A DNA stretch of 27,138 nucleotides from assembly GCA_964410665.1 (NCBI GenBank), contig CAYPIE010000078.1:1-27138 (forward strand), in the 5' to 3' direction. Below the pieces are notes generated by a model. It made no database searches, had not been told where the DNA came from, and saw nothing but the letters and a program-made list of their open reading frames with translations. Shown piece by piece: positions 22,814 through 27,138 of the stretch; position 1 is the stretch's first letter, and each line of letters opens with the position of its first letter. Both the position numbers and the translations under genes were made by a program. The stretch is from CAYPIE01 sp964410665 (GTDB lineage Bacteria > Planctomycetota > Planctomycetia > Gemmatales > Gemmataceae).

Positions 22814-23491
22814 ATGCTTGAGAGTTTATTGCTGCTGGTGCTGGGCCATTCGGCCCCAGAAACGATCCCAGCGGACATCCAAACCACCTTGCAGGCTGCC
22901 ACGGTGCATATCCTCGACACTGCGGGCAACGCCGAGGGAAGTGGCGTCATCATTGGGACCAATGGGCCGATTGTGTATGTGCTGACCGCCGCCCATGTGG
23001 TGGAGGATGCACGGACCATCAAGGTGCAGTTTCGCAGCGATCCCAGCCGCAAGCGAAGTTTGCAGACGCGAGCTGCTCAGGTCGAAAGTCGGGCGCGGAA
23101 TGACTCGGCCGATCTTGCCTTGCTCCGCTTTATTGAACGGGGTCCGCGGCCTGGGGTGATCGCACCTTTGCCGGCGAAGCAGGCCCTGAAGCAGGAGAAG
23201 TTGCCCGCCTGGTCGGCGGTTGCGGCGAGCACCGGGGAGGTGACCTGTTCGGCTGTCGAGGTCGAGAAACCGGTGCACCTACGTTTACGTGGGGCCAGGC
23301 AGAGTGTCCGTGCTCTCAAAGTGGTGCCGCAACCGGCGCCCGGGGCCTCGGGGGGACCGCTAGTCAATCGGGCGGGCCGCCTGTTGGGCATCTGTCATGC
23401 GGGCAAAGGGGGCGTGGGTTACTACAGCCATCCTGAAGAAATTCACGCTTTTTTGCGTGTCAACGGTCTCGGTTTCCTAGAAAAGAAGTAA
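22814..23491 (+). CDS. Trypsin-like serine protease (225 aa)
   Basis: The chymotrypsin-fold triad is visible: His61 in L-T-A-A-H-V-V, Asp100 in S-A-D-L-A-L-L and Ser179 in P-G-A-S-G-G-P-L-V-N. A short hydrophobic N-terminus (L-E-S-L-L-L-L-V-L-G) suggests export or anchoring. There is no PDZ domain, so it is a minimal Do/HtrA-like or trypsin-like peptidase. The ATG follows a purine-rich GGAGATGGTGGA. It starts 21 bp after the ligase gene and is probably co-transcribed. Envelope quality control or processing of exported proteins is inferred; the substrate is unknown. Confidence 0.85.
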   Translation: MLESLLLLVLGHSAPETIPADIQTTLQAATVHILDTAGNAEGSGVIIGTNGPIVYVLTAAHVVEDARTIKVQFRSDPSRKRSLQTRAAQVESRARNDSADLALLRFIERGPRPGVIAPLPAKQALKQEKLPAWSAVAASTGEVTCSAVEVEKPVHLRLRGARQSVRALKVVPQPAPGASGGPLVNRAGRLLGICHAGKGGVGYYSHPEEIHAFLRVNGLGFLEKK

Positions 23492-23549
23492 TCAACAGAT
23501 CGCGAGGCTTGTCCTTGGTTTCTGCCGCTTTTCCCACGGGGCTGCGTTC

Positions 23550-24041
23550 ATGAGCGAAACGAATTATTACTACCTCTGTGTTCCTGACCGCGAGTATCCC
23601 CTGTCTTCCGAGGTGGAGATTGTTCCGACCCAGAGTTTTCTCGGCAACGAGGAAGCGTGCCGGGTGTTGTGGGAGCTGATCACAACCAACTTTCGCACGC
23701 GTTGGAAGTTTCTCACCATCTGGCCGTCGGTCCGCTATGTCGCCTTGCACCGGGATGAACGGGGCAACGTCGATGGGCTGCTGTTGATCTCGGCCCCAGT
23801 CAACTGGCAAATTGATTACGTGGTGGTGCAGTCTTCTGCACGAGGTCAGGGCATCGCTTCGGCACTGGTGATCGCGGCGCTCAACTTTGCCTACCAGCAA
23901 CGGGTACCCTACGTGATGCTTACCAGTCGTGAGGGCTTGCGACCGCTGTATGAATCCTGTGGCTTTCGTCCGGTGGCGGCCGAGGATGGCCGGACCATCC
24001 CAGCGGCCTCCGTTTCCGGAGGCGAGCGGCAGGCGAGCTAA
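23550..24041 (+). CDS. GNAT-family N-acetyltransferase (163 aa)
   Basis: The acetyl-CoA binding motif A is visible as V-V-V-Q-S-S-A-R-G-Q-G-I-A-S-A-L-V, preceded by the beta-4 strand (W-Q-I-D-Y) and followed by the typical beta-5 and C-terminal pattern (V-M-L-T-S-R, then L-Y-E-S-C-G-F-R-P-V). Length and order fit a single-domain GNAT. The substrate cannot be deduced; sugar, amine or protein targets are all possible. It lies 58 bp after the protease and 18 bp before DUF454 in the same direction. Confidence 0.82.
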   Translation: MSETNYYYLCVPDREYPLSSEVEIVPTQSFLGNEEACRVLWELITTNFRTRWKFLTIWPSVRYVALHRDERGNVDGLLLISAPVNWQIDYVVVQSSARGQGIASALVIAALNFAYQQRVPYVMLTSREGLRPLYESCGFRPVAAEDGRTIPAASVSGGERQAS

Positions 24042-24059
24042 TGAAAAGGGAGTCGGTTG

Positions 24060-24530
24060 ATGGAGGCACCAACCCCGCTGTCCGGCTTGCGTCGGCTGAT
24101 TTATCAGGGTATGGGGTTATTCTTTGTTGGGCTTGGGGCATTAGGGGCTGTGTTACCGGTGCTACCGACGACACCGTTTCTATTGCTGGCCACCTATTTC
24201 TTTGCCCGTTCTTCGCCACGGCTGCATCGCTGGTTATTACGTTCGCCCTGGTTTGGCCCGTTGTTGCGTGACTGGCAGCAGCATCGCGCGATTCGTCGCA
24301 CCACCAAGTGGACTGCGTTGGCGATGATTGTGCTGGTGGTCGGCGCGACTGCCGTATTTGTCACCACCAAGCTGTGGCTACGGGGAGTGCTCCTCGGCCT
24401 GGCCCTGATCGGCATCACGGTGGTGCTCCGGTTGCCGGTGCTGCGGCGGACTTCCATCGCCGGGCTCGGGCAAGTCGTCGAAGAGCGACCGTTGGATCAG
24501 CCGAGCCCGGCGGAAGTGGGCAGTCGATAA
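24060..24530 (+). CDS. YbaN/DUF454 family inner-membrane protein (156 aa)
   Basis: The family signature is clear: G-x-x-G-A-V-L-P-V-L-P-T-T-P-F-L-L-L-A-T, then F-A-R-S-S-P-R-L-H-R-W-L, then L-L-R-D-W-Q-Q-H-R-A-I. Three hydrophobic helices are predicted (about residues 12-45, 80-98 and 101-118). The start ATG 24060 has AAGGGAG upstream; a TTG one codon earlier is less likely. The function of YbaN proteins is not established. The last 153 bp overlap, on the opposite strand, the end of the radical SAM gene. Confidence 0.85.
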   Translation: MEAPTPLSGLRRLIYQGMGLFFVGLGALGAVLPVLPTTPFLLLATYFFARSSPRLHRWLLRSPWFGPLLRDWQQHRAIRRTTKWTALAMIVLVVGATAVFVTTKLWLRGVLLGLALIGITVVLRLPVLRRTSIAGLGQVVEERPLDQPSPAEVGSR

Positions 24531-25535
24531 GCTCGGAAACTGCTCGGGAATGCCGACCCGGCCCCGATGCACCCGGAACAGATCGCCAAACAGCTGGGCC
24601 CAAATCCCTTGGCCACGCATCCGCGTACCAAAGCGGCTATCCTCAAGCGTTCCCCCATGCAATTCGCGGATGCGACTTAACACCTTGCTTTTCGCGGCTG
24701 GAAAATGCTGTTCAAGCCAATCCTCAAACAGCGGTCCCACCACTCCTGGCAACCGCACTACGCTGTAAGCTGCACAACGTGCCCCTGCCGAAGCAGCAGA
24801 CTGTAGAATCGCAGGCATCTCGTGGTCGGTCAAACCGGGGATCACCGGAGCGACCAGAACCCCGGTCGGAATTCCAGCGGCCGTGAGTTCTTCGATCGCA
24901 CGGAGTCGCCCGCTCGGGGTCGAAGCGCGGGGTTCCAACACCCGCGCTCGCGCATCGTCGAGGCTGGTCACCGAAACGAGAACTAGCACAGCTTTGGATT
25001 CTGCTAGCTTGGCCAGCAGATCACGATCTCGACCGACCAGGGCATTCTTGGTGACTAGGCCCACGGGATTGCGAAACTCTGCCAGCACTTCTAAACAGCG
25101 TCGGGTCAGACACAATCGACGTTCCACCGGTTGATACGGATCGGTGACACCACTGAGTGAGATGGTTTGCGGCTGCCAGGCGGGATCAGCAAGGGCGGCG
25201 CGCAACAGCTGGGGGGCGTCTTCCTTGACCATAACCCGGGTTTCAAAATCAAGCCCCGCGGAAAAGCCCAGGTATTCGTGCGTGGGCCGAGCATAGCAGT
25301 AAATACAGCCATGTTCGCAGCCGCGATAGGGGTTGAGTGAGTAGCGAAAGGGAATATCTGAAGAATCGTTTTCTGCCAGAATCGTTCGCGCGGCATCCCG
25401 ATAGAAGTGGGTGGTCGGCGCTGGATCGTCGGGGTCGGACCATTCCCGCTCATGGTAGAGGCGAATGAAGCGAGAGGCGGGATTGCTTGCCGCGCCACGG
25501 CCACGGTAGGGTTGAGGCGAGATGGGTGGTTGCAT
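24378..25535 (-). CDS. PA0069-type radical SAM protein, spore photoproduct lyase-like (385 aa)
   Basis: The [4Fe-4S] motif is C-E-H-G-C-I-Y-C-Y-A-R (Cys73, Cys77, Cys80), preceded by the family motif S-L-N-P-Y-R-G. Further PA0069/Rv2578c-like elements are G-R-G-A-A-S-N-P near the N-terminus, S-G-V-T-D-P-Y-Q-P-V-E, V-T-K-N-A-L-V-G-R-D and P-V-I-P-G-L-T-D. These proteins are predicted radical SAM enzymes with unknown reaction. The conserved domain ends near S-L-F-D-D-L; the last ~30 residues are Gln/His/Pro-rich and encoded opposite the DUF454 gene, so they may be read-through rather than functional. Start context is weak but the N-terminal family motif supports it. Confidence 0.87.
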   Translation of the reverse strand: MQPPISPQPYRGRGAASNPASRFIRLYHEREWSDPDDPAPTTHFYRDAARTILAENDSSDIPFRYSLNPYRGCEHGCIYCYARPTHEYLGFSAGLDFETRVMVKEDAPQLLRAALADPAWQPQTISLSGVTDPYQPVERRLCLTRRCLEVLAEFRNPVGLVTKNALVGRDRDLLAKLAESKAVLVLVSVTSLDDARARVLEPRASTPSGRLRAIEELTAAGIPTGVLVAPVIPGLTDHEMPAILQSAASAGARCAAYSVVRLPGVVGPLFEDWLEQHFPAAKSKVLSRIRELHGGTLEDSRFGTRMRGQGIWAQLFGDLFRVHRGRVGIPEQFPSLSTAHFRRARLIQRSLFDDLPEPGDGSPPQHRQPEHHRDADQGQAEEHSP

Positions 25536-25644
25536 ACGGAATCGAAGCCTAAATCGCGAAACAATTTCGCTTCAGCATGTCCCGAGGTCCCGCAGCAAAC
25601 AAGCTTGGTTGTTCGCCGCGGGACACTCACAGGCAAGGCGAATC

Positions 25645-25929
25645 TTAGTTGCCCGACTTGGGGACCATGGTGGAAGGCATGGCCTGGGGAGCCCCTGACG
25701 GAATCGTATGTGGGGTGACAATGCTGCTAGGAGGGGTGGAATAAACCGGCCCCGGAGGAGCGATCGGAGCCCCCGGCGCTCCCGGCGCACCTGGATGCAG
25801 CGTGCCATGGCTGACCGGATGCGATTGACCCGGGTATTCGCCACAGTCGCAGACGCCGGCGGTATGCCGACAGCCCAAGCCCAGTTGCAACAGACCGATG
25901 ACGGCGAACGAGGCGAGCAAACGACGCAT
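25645..25929 (-). CDS. Small Gly/Ala/Pro-rich lipoprotein (94 aa)
   Basis: A signal peptide M-R-R-L-L-A-S-F-A-V-I-G-L-L-Q-L-G-L-G-C ends in a lipobox (Cys20). The mature part has two more cysteines (V-C-D-C-G) and a G-A-P-G-A-P-G-A-P stretch followed by Pro/Ser-rich disorder. AAGGA lies about nine bases before the ATG. I recognise no domain; similar short lipoproteins are common in planctomycetes. It lies 109 bp upstream of the radical SAM gene on the same strand. Confidence 0.65.
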   Translation of the reverse strand: MRRLLASFAVIGLLQLGLGCRHTAGVCDCGEYPGQSHPVSHGTLHPGAPGAPGAPIAPPGPVYSTPPSSIVTPHTIPSGAPQAMPSTMVPKSGN

Positions 25930-26244
25930 GTGCGGAATCCTTTCTCAGAGCCATGCTCGAAATTGTTCCTGGTGCGGCCTTGCTCCAGGAAGGAAGGCAC
26001 AAGCATCCCGCAGATGATGCAGACACGGGGCAATCCAGGCGGGAGACTCGTGCCTTGGCGGAACGCTTCCTGACGTTCCTCACTCGGATGAGTGGTCAAA
26101 CCGCTGGCGAAGGCGCCATTGGATGGACACCTACTGTTTCGACCGCCCTGACTCACCCCCTTGACCAAATTCCACGGATCGCTTCAATTTCGAGAAAGCG
26201 TTTTTCCTCCAGAATCTGGCCGCGGCTATCAGGGGAGAGCACGG
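25930..26244. other. Divergent intergenic gap, no gene supported
   Basis: The gap separates the small lipoprotein (minus) and the nucleotidyltransferase (plus). Frames running through it are extensions without start signals; the nucleotidyltransferase frame is open back to 26161 but without a ribosome binding site there. Promoters for both genes must lie here but none stands out. Confidence 0.35.
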
Positions 26245-26934
26245 ATGGACGCGATTATCCTGGCCGCCGGATTGGGAACTCGTCTGCGGCCTTATACCGA
26301 GACGACGCCCAAGCCCCTCTTACCCATTCAGGGGCGGCCGATCCTCGACTGGATCATCGCTGCTTTACCCCCAGTCGAACGCCTGGTCATCGTGGTCAAC
26401 TACCTGGCGGAGCAGATTGAGACCTACTTGGCCACACAAACGCAGGTCTCCCACGATCGCTGTGCCACGGTTCGCCAAGCCACGCCGCGCGGCACCGGGG
26501 ATGCCCTGATGGCCTGCCGCCATGCCATTGCCGGTGATCGGGTGCTGGTGCTCAATGGCGATGATCTGTATGGTCGGGCCGATCTGGCTGCTCTGGCGGC
26601 AGTGCCCATGGGCTTGCTGGCGCATTCGGTCGCGGAACCGCGAAAGTTTGGCGTGCTGTTCTCGCGACCCGATGGCACCCTCGAACAGTTGGTAGAAAAG
26701 CCCGACATCGACGGACCGCAGCTCGCCAATATTGGTGCTTATTTGTTTCCGCGTGCGGTGTTTGACCTGGAGCTCCCCTTGTCACCGCGCGGCGAATACG
26801 AGATTACCGATGCGGTGAGTATGCTGGCCGCTGCCCACCCGTTCCGAGTCATTCCGGCGACTTTCTGGCTGCCCATCGGTACCGTCGAGGCCTGGCAGGC
26901 AGCCCAGAATTCGGATCTGCAAGCGGTACGCTGA
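26245..26934 (+). CDS. Sugar-phosphate nucleotidylyltransferase (229 aa)
   Basis: The NTP-transferase signature is complete: L-A-A-G-L-G-T-R-L-R-P-Y-T-E-T-T-P-K-P-L-L-P-I at the N-terminus, L-N-G-D-D-L-Y for metal and nucleotide binding, V-E-K-P, N-I-G-A-Y-L-F and G-E-Y-E-I-T-D-A-V. Such enzymes join a sugar-1-phosphate to an NTP with release of pyrophosphate. The short length without a left-handed helix domain fits RmlA/MurU/GalU-like single-domain enzymes; the sugar and the base cannot be told from sequence. The ATG at 26245 follows GGGGAGAG by suitable spacing. It may supply precursors for the polysaccharide locus encoded upstream. Confidence 0.85.
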   Translation: MDAIILAAGLGTRLRPYTETTPKPLLPIQGRPILDWIIAALPPVERLVIVVNYLAEQIETYLATQTQVSHDRCATVRQATPRGTGDALMACRHAIAGDRVLVLNGDDLYGRADLAALAAVPMGLLAHSVAEPRKFGVLFSRPDGTLEQLVEKPDIDGPQLANIGAYLFPRAVFDLELPLSPRGEYEITDAVSMLAAAHPFRVIPATFWLPIGTVEAWQAAQNSDLQAVR

Positions 26935-27015
26935 CCCATCGAAGGCAACGCCGCGTTTGCGGTTTCGCAGTGTTTGCGGGAAGATAGTACCCTCGGACGT
27001 GAGTCCGGGGCTCGC

Positions 27016-27138
27016 TTGAAGAGGCAGAGGCGATTGCGATGCGAAGCGGCAGAAGCGATTGCGCTGCGAAGCGGCAGAAGCGATTGCGCTGCGAAGCGGC
27101 AGAAGCGATTGCGATGCGAAGCGGCAGAAGCGATTGCG
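27016..27138. repeat. 25-bp tandem repeat running off the right edge
   Basis: The unit is GCGAAGCGGCAGAAGCGATT plus GCG[AC]T. Copies lie at 27016-27040 (diverged), 27041-27065, 27066-27090, 27091-27115 and 27116-27138 (cut). The last four are identical except for one A/C position. The unit is not a multiple of three, so any reading frame cycles through all three phases every 75 bp. A hairpin CGGAC-GTGA-GTCCG lies just before it at 26994-27007. There are no spacers, so this is not a CRISPR array. Confidence 0.85.

Noticed and set aside
27016..27138. Possible CRISPR array
   Set aside because: The 25-bp units are directly adjacent with no unique spacers, and no cas genes are in the window.

Overview
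The window looks like chromosomal DNA from a planctomycete, most likely of the Gemmata/Tuwongella/Zavarzinella type. The evidence is the N-terminal signature L-x-L-E-x-F-E-D-R-x-V-P-[SA] (or I-E-S-L-E-D-R-V-L-L-S) on eight proteins, a GF..GF-type planctomycete lipoprotein, a zinc-ribbon/transmembrane/repeat protein, and GC-rich coding DNA broken by AT-rich intergenic islands. The lineage is inferred from family knowledge; no rRNA or tRNA gene is visible.

Region 1 (1-11115, all minus strand) is a tandem array of seven paralogous genes, called P1 to P7 here. P1 is cut by the left edge; P7 (9739-10893) is the most upstream. Each encodes a predicted secreted or surface beta-solenoid of about 246-504 residues with one RTX-like G-x-G-x-D turn per coil of roughly 21-25 residues. 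The genes are separated by unusually long gaps (about 350-850 bp) and each looks like a self-contained cassette: a proximal box (TCCGTCCATCCC in the sense direction) about 16-30 nt before the start, an inverted repeat at about -62 to -128 whose arm sequences differ in every gene, in four cases a CTTGAAAAGTT element at about -184 to -196, and a GC-rich hairpin after the stop. No transposase, CRISPR array or type I secretion gene is visible.

Region 2 (11394-17185, plus strand) holds a VCBS/FG-GAP beta-propeller protein with the same kind of N-terminal signature, an SMP-30/gluconolactonase-like protein, a membrane protein with two cytoplasmic zinc ribbons, and a type I glutamine synthetase homologue. 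The last keeps its fold and most motifs but has lost three of the six canonical metal ligands, so it may be a pseudo-enzyme or a neofunctionalised ligase.

Region 3 (17242-24530) is an exopolysaccharide locus. A Wza-like export lipoprotein and a planctomycete GF..GF lipoprotein lie on the minus strand. Divergent to them are a small proline-rich secreted protein, an O-antigen ligase/polymerase fused to a TPR tail, a trypsin-like protease, a GNAT acetyltransferase and a YbaN/DUF454 membrane protein.

Region 4 (24378-27138) holds a PA0069-type radical SAM protein (minus) whose 3' end overlaps DUF454 by 153 bp, a small lipoprotein (minus), a sugar-phosphate nucleotidylyltransferase (plus) that could supply sugar nucleotides to the polysaccharide pathway, and a 25-bp tandem repeat running off the right edge.

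The best candidates for new biology are the structured leaders shared across the beta-solenoid array and the metal-ligand-deficient glutamine synthetase.
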